Below, in pieces: positions 44,163-51,990 of a stretch of 64,000 nucleotides of DNA; positions within the stretch are counted from its first letter, which is position 1, and the number at the start of each line of letters is the position of its first letter. Position numbers and translations under genes: made by a program. Origin of the DNA: Peterkaempfera bronchialis (GTDB lineage Bacteria; Actinomycetota; Actinomycetes; Streptomycetales; Streptomycetaceae); NCBI RefSeq assembly GCF_003258605.2, contig NZ_CP031264.1, positions 310,001 to 374,000 on the forward strand, read 5' to 3'. The notes under the pieces were generated by a model. It ran no database searches and was not told the origin of the DNA. It saw only the letters and a list, made by a program, of their open reading frames with translations.

Positions 44163-45703
44163 CCGGCCGCCCCGCACGTCCGCACCCCGTCCACCTGACC
44201 GGCCGCCCCGCACAAGGCCGCCCCTCCGCCTCGCGGTGCGCCACACCGGACCCCGCACGCCCTACCGGCGCACAAGGCCACCCACCACCGCCTCACCCCT
44301 CCCCCGCCGAACACCACGACACCCCCGCACAACACCAGCCGCACCAACCCCGCGTCAGGCCGCGACAACGCCTCCCGCCACGGGACGTGCAGCAGGCACA
44401 GGTCCGCCGGATCGCCGGGCCGCACCGTGGGCCGGGAGAGCAGACCCCGCAGCGCCGTCCCGGCGCCGACCCGCTCGGCCGGGCCCAGCACCCGGCCGCT
44501 CGGGGTGCGCCGGTCGCGCGCCGCCCGCACCCCCGCCCAGGGGTCGAGGCCACCGTACGGAGCGTCGCTGGAGGGGGTCACCGGGATGCCCGCCCCGAGC
44601 AGCGAGGCGTACGGGTACAGGTGCGGCCGGTCGGCAGGATCCACCTCGGCGAGGTAGACGTCCCCCCGCTCGGCGACGAAGACCGGCTGGGTGACCACCC
44701 GCACGCCCAGGTCGCGCATCAGCGGCCGCAGCTCCGGCGGGACGACGGCCGCGTGCTCGATCCGGTCGCCGGGCACCGGACCGGCCTCCCGCAGCGCCAC
44801 CAGCGTCAGGACCAGCGCCTCCCGGGTGACGCAGTGCACCGCGACCGGCCGCCGGCCGCTCCCCCGCGCCGCCCGTACCCGGTCGAGCAGTTCGCCGTAC
44901 GGCCACGGGTCGTGGTCGGGCGGCTGGAGCTTGTACGGCCCCGGGGTCCACCGCTCGTCCACGGGCTGCTCCCCCGGACCGCTGCCGAGCAGTGTGAGGC
45001 GCTGCGGCAGCCGCCCGTCGCCGGCGGCCCGGGCGAGTTCCGCGACCGTGCCCGGCTCCAGGTCGGGTGTCGCATCGGTCACGGCGGTGACACCGTACGA
45101 GGCCAGCAGCCGCCCGACCGCCGCCAGGTCGGGGGGCTCGGGCGGCCCCAGCCGCTCACGCATCCAGGAGTCCAGCCGCCACAGCCTTCCGATGGCGCGG
45201 CCCGCCGCATCCGACTCGACGCCGGCCGGGGGCGTCCGGGCGGGGTCGTCCAGCCCCAGCAGGCGGGCCCCCGCGCTGTTGACGGCCCAGAGCGCCCCGC
45301 TGCGGTGCTGCACCCGCACCGGCAGGTCGGCCACCAGGGCGTCCAGCCGGTCGCGGTCCAGCGGTCCCGCGACCGACTCGTGGTAGCCGACCCCCCGGAT
45401 CCAGCCGCCGGGCGCGGTGGTCGCGGCGCGGGCGCGCAGCGCAGCCGCCAGGGCCTCGGCGGTGCGGACCCGAGGCGGCCCGCAGTCCACCGACGCCAGG
45501 GCGGCGGCGCATGCCATCAGATGCAGATGGCGGTCGGCCAGCCCCGGCAGCAGGGCGCCGCCCCGGCCGTCGACCACGGTGTCCCCGGGGCCCGCCCGCA
45601 GTCGGCCGACGGCGCGGACCCGCCCGTCGGCGCCGAGCGCGACGTCGGCGCGGCGGCTTCCGTCGAGTTCGACGTCCCGGAACACGATCGCCATGCGGCT
45701 CAT
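43661..45703 (-). CDS. Metal-dependent amidohydrolase (YtcJ-like) with antisense run-on C-terminus
   Basis: Start ATG 45703. Residues about 1-470 are an Amidohydro_3 enzyme: GLADRHLHLMA (HxH metal site), GWIRGVGYHES, VAHVTREAL-like VAVHCVTREA, GDRIEHAAVVPP, TPSSDAPYGGLDPW and PADLCLLHVPWREAL. The family hydrolyses amides or cyclic imides. The natural end should be near 44290 (RLVLCGGVVVFGGG), but no stop exists there, and the frame continues as low-complexity Arg/Gly/Ser sequence for 200 codons, 502 bp of them antisense to the CoA transferase, to 43661. The tail is probably not functional; loss of the original stop by the duplication nearby is likely. Confidence 0.78.
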   Translation of the reverse strand: MSRMAIVFRDVELDGSRRADVALGADGRVRAVGRLRAGPGDTVVDGRGGALLPGLADRHLHLMACAAALASVDCGPPRVRTAEALAAALRARAATTAPGGWIRGVGYHESVAGPLDRDRLDALVADLPVRVQHRSGALWAVNSAGARLLGLDDPARTPPAGVESDAAGRAIGRLWRLDSWMRERLGPPEPPDLAAVGRLLASYGVTAVTDATPDLEPGTVAELARAAGDGRLPQRLTLLGSGPGEQPVDERWTPGPYKLQPPDHDPWPYGELLDRVRAARGSGRRPVAVHCVTREALVLTLVALREAGPVPGDRIEHAAVVPPELRPLMRDLGVRVVTQPVFVAERGDVYLAEVDPADRPHLYPYASLLGAGIPVTPSSDAPYGGLDPWAGVRAARDRRTPSGRVLGPAERVGAGTALRGLLSRPTVRPGDPADLCLLHVPWREALSRPDAGLVRLVLCGGVVVFGGGGVRRWWVALCAGRACGVRCGAPRGGGAALCGAAGQVDGVRTCGAAGQVGGVRTRGAAVGRPMGDSPSGPSRRAARQTSRMATSASSPPPPSTPASAATAACSPVSGSAIASPHGTGPCASRATSPAAAATSSPNPGRSAQGPVRPYAVMETQVRPGRAAASRYGSMPSWASARGRDASITTSARASSARSSARPSSVVKSYATEACPACSSS
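44141..44212. repeat. 36-bp tandem duplication containing the CoA-transferase stop codon
   Basis: CGTCCGCACCCCG(C/T)CCACC begins at 44141 and again at 44177, followed in both by TGACCGGCCGCCCCGCA. Only one base differs between copies. The TGA of the CoA transferase is in the first copy and an in-frame second TGA in the next. On the opposite strand it encodes the repeated GVRTCGAAGQV in the run-on part of the amidohydrolase. Confidence 0.85.
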
Positions 45704-45770
45704 CTCACCCGGCGGGCGGCCGGTTCGGCAAGCACGGCGCGGACGGTCCCGGACCGCCGGGACCCGGTTC

Positions 45771-46139
45771 TCACACCACGGTCAGCAGGGCGTACCCCGC
45801 CGCTGCGGCGCCCAGGCCGAGGAGGAGGCTGCCGAGGGCGTTGAGGCCGGCTTCGGCGAGCGAGCCGTCCTCCAGCAGGCGCACGGTCTCGAAGGTGAAG
45901 GTGCTGAAGGTGGTGAGGCCGCCGCAGATCCCGGTGCCGAGGAAGAGCATGAGGTCGGCGGGGAGGCCGTGCGCGGCTCCCGCCCCGGCGATGGAGCCGA
46001 GGATGAAGGAGCCGGCGATGTTGACGGTGAGGGTGCCCCAGGGGAAGACGCTGTCGTGGCGGGCCTGGACGGCCTTGTCGGTGAGATAGCGCAGAGGGGC
46101 GCCGATCATGCCGCCGAGGAAGACCATGAGGACCGGCAT
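45771..46139 (-). CDS. crcB: Fluoride-specific ion channel CrcB/FluC, second subunit
   Basis: 122 residues, four helices. FluC features include GGMIGAPLRYLTD, FPWGTLTVNIAGSFILG (pore asparagine) and GICGGLTTFSTFTFET, the central Na+/Phe-box signature. CrcB exports fluoride passively as a dual-topology dimer; actinomycetes often use two different subunits, and here two crcB genes flank a DUF190 gene. The ATG overlaps the DUF190 stop (TGATG). Confidence 0.94.
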   Translation of the reverse strand: MPVLMVFLGGMIGAPLRYLTDKAVQARHDSVFPWGTLTVNIAGSFILGSIAGAGAAHGLPADLMLFLGTGICGGLTTFSTFTFETVRLLEDGSLAEAGLNALGSLLLGLGAAAAGYALLTVV

Positions 46140-46546
46140 CAGGGCGTCCCTTCCGGGGTGAGGTGGGCGACCACCTCGATGGTGTCGAGGGTGATCAGCC
46201 CCTGGGTGATGACCTCGCGGACCTCGGGGAGGAAGTCGCGGATGCGCTGCTCCTCGTCGACGACGACCACGGCGACCGGGAGGTCCTCGGCGAGGTCGAG
46301 CAGGCGGGCGGTGTGGATCAGGGAGTGGGCGCCGAAGCCCTCGATGCCACGGAAGACGCTGGCACCGGCGAGCCCGGCGCGGTGGGCGCGGTGGACGATC
46401 TCGGTGTAGACGGGCCGGTGCTCGAACTGGTCGCCGTCGCCGAGGTAGACGGTCATCCGCAGGGCCGGGCCGTGCAGCGGTGCGCGGGGCGGACGGGCGG
46501 GTGCGGGGTCCTCGTGCGGGTGGCGGTGGTGCAGGTGGGGGCTCAT
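46139..46546 (-). CDS. DUF190 protein associated with fluoride channels
   Basis: 135 residues from ATG 46546, overlapping the upstream crcB by 4 bp. A His/Pro-rich first 30 residues is followed by the DUF190 core: [54 protein letters not shown] and [14 protein letters not shown]190 proteins resemble PII-like ferredoxin-fold regulators and are very often encoded with crcB. A regulatory role in fluoride export is inferred from that association. Confidence 0.9.
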   Translation of the reverse strand: MSPHLHHRHPHEDPAPARPPRAPLHGPALRMTVYLGDGDQFEHRPVYTEIVHRAHRAGLAGASVFRGIEGFGAHSLIHTARLLDLAEDLPVAVVVVDEEQRIRDFLPEVREVITQGLITLDTIEVVAHLTPEGTP

Positions 46547-47226
46547 CGGGCGCGTCCTTTGCTGGAGGTCGGCCGGGGGACGGCCGAGGAGGCGGACCGG
46601 CTGCGGCGGCTCGGGCCCCGGCGCACCGGCAGGCGGGCGGCCCTGCGGGCGGCGGCGATACCGGTCCAGACCGCGCCGAGCCCGGCGATCAGGCTGGTGA
46701 GGGCATAGGCGTCGGTGAGGGACCAGTGCCCGGCGGCAAGCAGTCCGCGCAGTTCCACGGTGTAGGTGGAGAAGGTGGTGAAGCCGCCGAGGACGCCGAC
46801 GCCGAGGAAGGGCCGCGCATAGCGGGTGGGCGGCCAGACGTCGAGTACATAGACCATCAGCAGGCCGAGCAGAAAGCTCCCGCTGACATTGGTGGCGAAG
46901 GTCGCCCAGGGGAAGCCGCCGGGGGGCGTGGGCCATGCCTGCGCCAGACCGTACCGGGCGACGCTGCCGATCCCGCCGCCGACGGCGATGGCGGCCAGGA
47001 TGTCCCACTGGCGGCGCCGTGCGGTGCGGCGGAAGGAGGGGCGGGCCCGCCGGGGGCTCGGGGGCGGCTCCGCATCGGGGTCGACCGGCAGGGTCTCAGG
47101 GGGCATCCGCGCTCCTTGCGTGGTGTGGCCCGCCGCGCCGCCGTCCGCCGGGTCGCGTGGGAATGCGGGGACGGGCGGTGCTCCGGCGGCGGGCTGCGGG
47201 GGCTCGGACGGCGAGTGCTGCTCCAT
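46543..47226 (-). CDS. crcB: Fluoride-specific ion channel CrcB/FluC, first subunit
   Basis: 227 residues from ATG 47226, with AGGAGAGG directly upstream. About 75 disordered, proline-rich residues precede the four-helix FluC core ([48 protein letters not shown]) and a basic C-terminal tail of 40 residues follows, so the protein is nearly twice the usual 125 residues. The long N-terminus could be trimmed if ATG 47106 were used, but the ribosome-binding site favours 47226. It heads the crcB-DUF190-crcB operon and lies behind a candidate fluoride riboswitch. Confidence 0.92.
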   Translation of the reverse strand: MEQHSPSEPPQPAAGAPPVPAFPRDPADGGAAGHTTQGARMPPETLPVDPDAEPPPSPRRARPSFRRTARRRQWDILAAIAVGGGIGSVARYGLAQAWPTPPGGFPWATFATNVSGSFLLGLLMVYVLDVWPPTRYARPFLGVGVLGGFTTFSTYTVELRGLLAAGHWSLTDAYALTSLIAGLGAVWTGIAAARRAARLPVRRGPSRRSRSASSAVPRPTSSKGRAR

Positions 47227-47228
47227 AC

Positions 47229-47328
47229 CTCTCCTACCTGGGGGTGTGCCTGCGGACATCAGCAGGTATCAGGTAGGGACCGTTGGCGACCGGTCGCGGT
47301 CGCGGTTGAAGGCGAGCCCCTCCGCCGT
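47229..47328 (-). promoter_or_regulatory. Candidate fluoride riboswitch (crcB RNA motif) with translational switch
   Basis: On the minus strand, hairpin GGCG-GAGGGGCT-CGCC (47326-47311) matches the P1 hairpin of fluoride aptamers. CAACC and a second stem GCGACC/GGTCGC (47303-47286) follow, then GGTCCCTAC (47281-47273), which can pair with loop AGGGGCT to form the pseudoknot and ends in the conserved CTAC. The 3' strand CCTACCTG (47277-47270) is also exactly complementary to CAGGTAGG (47240-47233), which overlaps the AGGAGAGG ribosome-binding site of crcB. Fluoride binding would hold CCCTAC in the pseudoknot and free the site. The usual UGAUG segment is here CAACG, the main doubt. Confidence 0.65.
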
Positions 47329-47514
47329 CTTCGGCTCCACTCTACCGAAGGGGGCGGTCCGAGCAGGGTCGGTAGTGCTTCGCGGTGCGCGCGCCTAGGC
47401 TGGAGGACGCGGTACGGCGATGGGTGTCGCCGTCGGCAGCCCCTCCCCTGAGCGGTAGCGGTCACGCACACCGGCCCCCTCCCGTGCCGCCCCGGCGACC
47501 GCAAGGAGTCAGGC

Positions 47515-48015
47515 ATGGAGTTCGACGTGGTCGTGGAGATCCCCCAGGGGTCCCGCAACAAGTACGAGATGGACCATGCGCAGGGCCGCATCCGGCTGGA
47601 CCGGATGCTGTTCACCTCCACCCGCTACCCGGCCGACTACGGCTACATCGAAGGCACGCTGGGCGCCGACGGCGATCCGCTGGACGCGCTGGTGCTGACC
47701 GGCGAACCGGTCTTCCCCGGGGTGGTCATCGGCTGCCGGGCGGTGGGGATGTTCCGGATGACCGATGAGCGCGGCGAGGACGACAAGGTGCTGTGCGTGC
47801 CCGCCGACGATCTGCGCGCGGATCCGATCCAGGACATCGGCGACCTGCCGACGTTCGACCTGATGGAGATCCAGCACTTCTTCGAGGTGTACAAGGAGCT
47901 CGAACCCGGCAAGTCCGTCGAGGGGTCGCACTGGGAGGGCCGTGCCGAGGCGGAGGCCGAGATCGGCAACTCCCGCCGGCGGCTGCTCACCACCGCGCAG
48001 CCGCATGCCGGGTAG
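47515..48015 (+). CDS. ppa: Inorganic pyrophosphatase (family I)
   Basis: 166 residues. Active-site motifs: [33 protein letters not shown] (the metal-binding DxDPxD signature), [13 protein letters not shown], and [13 protein letters not shown]. It hydrolyses pyrophosphate to drive biosynthesis. It is divergent from the crcB operon; family I pyrophosphatases are strongly inhibited by fluoride, and ppa genes are known members of fluoride-responsive regulons, so the pairing is likely functional. A promoter should lie in 47400-47500 but none stands out. Confidence 0.96.
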   Translation: MEFDVVVEIPQGSRNKYEMDHAQGRIRLDRMLFTSTRYPADYGYIEGTLGADGDPLDALVLTGEPVFPGVVIGCRAVGMFRMTDERGEDDKVLCVPADDLRADPIQDIGDLPTFDLMEIQHFFEVYKELEPGKSVEGSHWEGRAEAEAEIGNSRRRLLTTAQPHAG

Positions 48016-48101
48016 GGCCGCGAGCCGGACGGGACAGCGGATCTGACGCTCCGTGGCCGAAGTGCTGCGCGGCGTACCGGCCTGTGGGCACACTGGGGTG
48101 C

Positions 48102-49157
48102 ATGGATCACGACGGTGAGCGGGTCGAGGAGCACCGGGTCATCCGGGTGGCACCGCAGGACTCCCCGGTGGCGGACCTGATGGACCTGGAGGCGTGGGAG
48201 GCACGCGGCGACTACCCCGAACTGCGGGCCAGGGGGCCGCTGTTCGCGGTCGGCCGACTGCGGGACGACGGGCAGCACGGCGACGGGCAGCACGGCGACG
48301 GGCAGCGGGACGACGCGCTGTGGGAGATCGTGCTGCTGGAGGAGGGCAACCCGCAGGCGGCCCGCGACGCACTGCTGTGGCGGCTGAAGACCCAGGGCCG
48401 CGAGACGGAGGACCCGGCCGCGCGGGCCGCGTATCTGGCGGCGTCGAAGCGGCTGGAGTGGGAGGCCCTGGACGAGTTGACCGTGCTCGGCGACGCCTAC
48501 CGGGTCATCCGGGGGGACCTGCTGGTGCGGTTCGGGCCGGACGGGCCGGAGCCGCCCCGCCCCACCGACCCCGACGGCCAGGACCCCCGGGCGCCGCACC
48601 GGGCGGAGGGGTTTGTCATCGACCCGGCCAGGGCGACCGGGATGTCCGAGGCCGTGCTCAGGGCCGAACTGCTGGACTTCGCCTACTCCCGCGAGGTGGT
48701 ACCGGAGGACGTGTACGCCGACTCCGTCCGGGCCCGGACCACCCACCCCGGGGTGGTGCTGCTGCCGGCCGGGTTCGCCGTCGCCGAGCGGCAGGCCGGT
48801 CGGGAGTGGGAGCCGATGTCCGGGGTGTGCGCCACCCCGCAGGCCGCCCGGGACGGCCTCTCCGACTATCTGCGCGACCTCGCCCCGCGCCTGCTGGACC
48901 TGACCGGGGCCGAGCAGGCCGCATATGCGCGGGAGGCCGACCGCCTCGGGGCGACCCGGGACCACCAGGCGCAGGTGGCGGGCCGCCACTTCCGGGTGGT
49001 GCGCGTCGAGAGCATCGTCCGCGTCGGCCCCGACGGGCCGGAGCTGCCCCGCCCGTCCGACTGGGTCCCCTATCCGCCCTCCGCCGTCCAGGACCAGCAG
49101 CTCCGCGCGGAGGCGGAGGCGGAGGCGGAGGAGGGGGAGGACAAGGACTCCGGCTGA
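48102..49157 (+). CDS. DUF5954 protein
   Basis: 351 residues from ATG 48102. The protein is soluble, with VIRVAPQDSPVADLMDLEAW near the N-terminus and two related blocks, each with YRVIRGDLLVRFGPDGPEPP and FRVVRVESIVRVGPDGPELP, which suggests an internal duplication. I recognise it as the actinomycete DUF5954 (PE-PGRS-annotated) family of unknown function. Low-complexity GQHGDGQHGDGQ and an acidic AEAEAEAEEGED tail are strain-variable features. A perfect 18-bp hairpin follows 16 bp after the stop. Confidence 0.8.
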   Translation: MDHDGERVEEHRVIRVAPQDSPVADLMDLEAWEARGDYPELRARGPLFAVGRLRDDGQHGDGQHGDGQRDDALWEIVLLEEGNPQAARDALLWRLKTQGRETEDPAARAAYLAASKRLEWEALDELTVLGDAYRVIRGDLLVRFGPDGPEPPRPTDPDGQDPRAPHRAEGFVIDPARATGMSEAVLRAELLDFAYSREVVPEDVYADSVRARTTHPGVVLLPAGFAVAERQAGREWEPMSGVCATPQAARDGLSDYLRDLAPRLLDLTGAEQAAYAREADRLGATRDHQAQVAGRHFRVVRVESIVRVGPDGPELPRPSDWVPYPPSAVQDQQLRAEAEAEAEEGEDKDSG

Positions 49158-49173
49158 CCGCCGCGCCTGGCGG

Positions 49174-49223
49174 AGCAGCGGGCGCCCGGCCGGTCAGACC
49201 GGTCGGGCCGGGCGCCCGCTGCT
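49174..49223 (+). terminator. Very strong terminator hairpin after the DUF5954 gene
   Basis: An 18-bp perfect inverted repeat (49174-49191 with 49206-49223, beginning AGCAGCGGGCGCCCGG) and a 14-nt loop that itself contains CCGGTC/GACCGG-like complementarity. It starts 16 bp after the stop. No U-tract. Confidence 0.85.
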
Positions 49224-49304
49224 GGTCGGAGCGGCCTCCCGGGCCGCGTCCCGGACAGCGCAGCCCCGCTGGAGCCGACCGCCGGATGCCGCGACCCTGG
49301 AGGC

Positions 49305-49511
49305 ATGGCAAAGAGCGAGTGGGCCAGGGCGATCGTGTACTGCCGCAAGGGCGAGGCGATCGGGCCTGAGGCGGCGATGACGCACTTCACGGGCGACGCC
49401 CTGATCGAGGGGCGGTGGGTCCACTTCCGGCCGGACGGCGGCGGCCGCCCGATGTCCATCCCCGCGCAGGTGATCCAGCGGATCGTCTGGGTGGACGAGT
49501 CATCGCCGTGA
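49305..49511 (+). CDS. Small conserved protein of unknown function
   Basis: 68 residues from ATG 49305. The sequence is balanced and folded-looking (WARAIVYCRKGEAIG, GDALIEGRWVHFRPDGG, PAQVIQRIVWVDE), with a tryptophan-rich beta-strand character and no signal or membrane segment. I do not recognise a domain. The gene lies between a terminator and the lysA-like gene, so it is probably monocistronic. Codon use is like the neighbours, which supports a real gene. Confidence 0.7.
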   Translation: MAKSEWARAIVYCRKGEAIGPEAAMTHFTGDALIEGRWVHFRPDGGGRPMSIPAQVIQRIVWVDESSP

Positions 49512-49542
49512 CCCCGAGGCGCCGCCGTCCAGCATCGAGATA

Positions 49543-49555
49543 GCTGAGGCTCAGC
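49543..49555. promoter_or_regulatory. Inverted repeat upstream of the lysA-like gene
   Basis: GCTGAG-G-CTCAGC is a perfect 6-bp inverted repeat 74 bp before the GTG at 49629. It could be a site for the LysR regulator encoded downstream. The T-N11-A spacing of LysR sites is compatible but not specific. Confidence 0.35.
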
Positions 49556-49628
49556 GCCGGAAGAATGCGCTTTCCCCACCCCTCCCCCAGGCCGCAGGAT
49601 GGCTGCGAACCAGCGTGCGGGAGGAACT

Positions 49629-51017
49629 GTGTCGCCAGCGTCGTCAGCCTCGTCACCCGTGGATGCGGGTCTGCTGCCCCTCACTGCGGAGGTCCGCCCC
49701 GAGGGGCTGGCCGTCGGCGGCGTGCTGCTCGCCGATCTCGCGCGGTGCCACGGCACACCGCTCTTCGTCTATGACGAGGAGCAGTTGCGGCAGCGCTGCC
49801 GGGAGGCGGTCGCGGCCTTCGGGCCGGGCAATGTCGCCTATGCCTCCAAAGCCTTCCTGTGCACGGCCATGGCGCGGCTGGCCCATGAGGAGGGGCTGCT
49901 GCTCGATGTCGCCTCCGGCGGTGAGCTGCGGGCGGCCCTGGGCGCCGGCGTACCGGCCGACCGGATCGTGCTGCACGGCAGCAACAAGGACGAGGCCGAG
50001 CTGCGCACGGCGATGTCCGCCGGGGTGCGCCATGTGGTGGTGGACAGCTTCGACGAGCTGGACCGGATCGAGCGGCTGCACGCCGAGGAGCGGCTGCCCG
50101 TGGTCCGGGTCCAGCTGCGGGTGGCGCCCGGTGTCGCCGCCGGCGCCCATGAGGCGATCCGGACCGGCGGCAGTGACTCGAAGTTCGGCTTCGGCCTCGC
50201 GGGCGGGACCGCCGAGCGGGCTGCCCGCCGGGCCGCCGACTCCCCGGCGATGCTGCTGGAGGGCGTCCATGCGCATGTGGGCTCCCAGGTGCTGGACGCC
50301 CGGGAGCTCGCCGCCGGGGCCGCCGCCGTCGCACGGTTCGCGGCCGGGGTACCGGGGCGCCGGCTCACCGTCGGCGGCGGGTTGGGGGTCGCGTACGAGG
50401 CGGGGCAGAGCGTGCCGTCGTTCGCCGACTGGGCCGCGCGGGTGCATGCCGCGGTGCGCGGCGCCGGCTGGGACGGCCAGGTCGGCGTGGAGCCGGGCCG
50501 TTCGATCGCCGCCCGGGCGGGGCTCACCCTCTACCGGGTGGGCACGATCAAGCGGATCGAGGGCGTACGGACCTATGTCAGCGTGGACGGCGGGATGAGC
50601 GACAACCTCCGCCCCGCCCTGTACGGCAGCCGCTACGAGGCGTTTCTGCCGCGCAGCCCCCGCGCGGACCGGCCGCTGCGGGCGCGGCTGGTCGGCAAGC
50701 ACTGCGAGAGCGGCGATGTGATCATCGACGAGGCGGCGCTCCCCGCCGACCTGCGGGTGTCGGACCTGCTGGCCACGCCGGTCACCGGTGCGTACGGCTA
50801 TGCGATGGCGTCCAACTACAACAAGCTGCCGCGCCCCGCCGTGGTCTTCGTCCGGGACGGCGCGGCCCGCGTCGTGGTCCGGCGGGAGACCGAGGAGGAC
50901 CTGCTGCGGCTGGACGCCGACGGCCCGGCCGGGCCCGCCGGTCCGGGGGTGCTGCCCGGAGCGCGGCGGTCCGGTGGCGGGGACCTGGTGGCTGCCCGGC
51001 CCCTGGGCACGGCCTAG
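49629..51017 (+). CDS. PLP-dependent amino-acid decarboxylase, diaminopimelate-decarboxylase-like
   Basis: 462 residues from GTG 49629, with GGAGG four bases upstream. A fold type III enzyme: the PLP lysine Lys74 in YASKAFL, VASGGELRAAL, HGSNKDEAEL, GGSDSKFGFGL, HAHVGSQV, the glycine loop TVGGGLGVAY, EPGRSIAARAG, GKHCESGDVII with the catalytic cysteine, and GAYGYAMASNYN near the C-terminus, all as in LysA. It would make lysine from meso-diaminopimelate, or act on another D-centred amino acid. It is probably a second copy; the LysR gene starts 9 bp downstream, so it may be catabolic or specialised. Confidence 0.9.
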   Translation: MSPASSASSPVDAGLLPLTAEVRPEGLAVGGVLLADLARCHGTPLFVYDEEQLRQRCREAVAAFGPGNVAYASKAFLCTAMARLAHEEGLLLDVASGGELRAALGAGVPADRIVLHGSNKDEAELRTAMSAGVRHVVVDSFDELDRIERLHAEERLPVVRVQLRVAPGVAAGAHEAIRTGGSDSKFGFGLAGGTAERAARRAADSPAMLLEGVHAHVGSQVLDARELAAGAAAVARFAAGVPGRRLTVGGGLGVAYEAGQSVPSFADWAARVHAAVRGAGWDGQVGVEPGRSIAARAGLTLYRVGTIKRIEGVRTYVSVDGGMSDNLRPALYGSRYEAFLPRSPRADRPLRARLVGKHCESGDVIIDEAALPADLRVSDLLATPVTGAYGYAMASNYNKLPRPAVVFVRDGAARVVVRRETEEDLLRLDADGPAGPAGPGVLPGARRSGGGDLVAARPLGTA

Positions 51018-51026
51018 CCTGGCCCG

Positions 51027-51950
51027 ATGCTGAACAGCGCCCGCCTGCTCGTCCTGCTGGAGATCGCCCGCCGGGGCACCATCGTGGCTGCGGCCCAGGC
51101 CCTGCATCTGAGCCCGTCCGCGATCTCGCACCAGCTCGCCCGGCTGGAGCAGGAGTTGGGCGTGCCGCTGGTGGAGCGGGCGCCGCAGAGCCTGCGGCTG
51201 ACGGCGGCGGGTGTACGGCTGGCCGAGCATGCGCAGGCCATCGCGGATCTGATGGCCGTCGCCCAGGACGATCTGCGGGCGCACTCCGAGGGCGAGTCGG
51301 GGGTGCTGCGCCTCGGCTTCTTCGCCTCCTCCGGTCTGGACCTGCTGCCCCGGGCGCTGGCGTCCTTCGCTGCGCAGCGGCCGCAGGTGGAGCTGGAGCT
51401 GATCCTGGGCCAGCCGCATGAGCTGGTGCCCGATCTGGAGGCGGGTCGGCTGGACGCGGCGGTCGTCTTCGAGCATCCGCTGGACCCCTGGTGCCGCCAG
51501 GCGGCCGTGGAGGTGCGGATGTTCTTTGACGAGCCGCAGCTGGTGGTGGTGCCGCTGCGGCATCGGCTGGGGCGGCGCAGTGTGGTCCGGCTGGCCGAGC
51601 TGGAGGGCGAGAGCTGGATCGGCACCCATGGCGGCAGCACCGGCGAACCGGTGCTGGAGCGCGCGTGCGCGGCCGAGGGGTTCCGGCCCCGGGTGCGGTG
51701 CCGCAGCGACCACTACCAGGTCACCATCAATCTGGCCCGGGCGGGCATGGGCGTGGCGCTGGTCCCGGCGCTGGGTCTCGGCGACACGGCGGGCGTACAT
51801 GTCTGCCGTCTGGACCACCCCCAGCTGCACCGGCGTATCGGTGTGGCCACCCGTGCGACCAACCGCAACCCGGTGCTGCAAGCCTTCCTCAGCGAGTTGC
51901 GGTCGGCCGCCGGGGAGATCCGGTCGCTGCTGGGGATGCAGTGGTCCTGA
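51027..51950 (+). CDS. LysR-family transcriptional regulator
   Basis: 307 residues. The N-terminal winged helix (LLVLLEIARRGTIVAAAQAL, LSPSAISHQLARLEQELG, PLVERAPQSLRLTAAG) is canonical; the effector-binding domain of two periplasmic-binding-like lobes follows (about 90-300). It starts 9 bp after the decarboxylase gene, so the pair is an operon and the regulator probably senses the amino acid or a related compound. Its 3' end faces the beta-lactamase-like gene 40 bp away. Confidence 0.93.
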   Translation: MLNSARLLVLLEIARRGTIVAAAQALHLSPSAISHQLARLEQELGVPLVERAPQSLRLTAAGVRLAEHAQAIADLMAVAQDDLRAHSEGESGVLRLGFFASSGLDLLPRALASFAAQRPQVELELILGQPHELVPDLEAGRLDAAVVFEHPLDPWCRQAAVEVRMFFDEPQLVVVPLRHRLGRRSVVRLAELEGESWIGTHGGSTGEPVLERACAAEGFRPRVRCRSDHYQVTINLARAGMGVALVPALGLGDTAGVHVCRLDHPQLHRRIGVATRATNRNPVLQAFLSELRSAAGEIRSLLGMQWS

Positions 51951-51990
51951 CCGCCGCGTCCACCCGCCCCGAAGGCCCCGCGCGCCGGCG

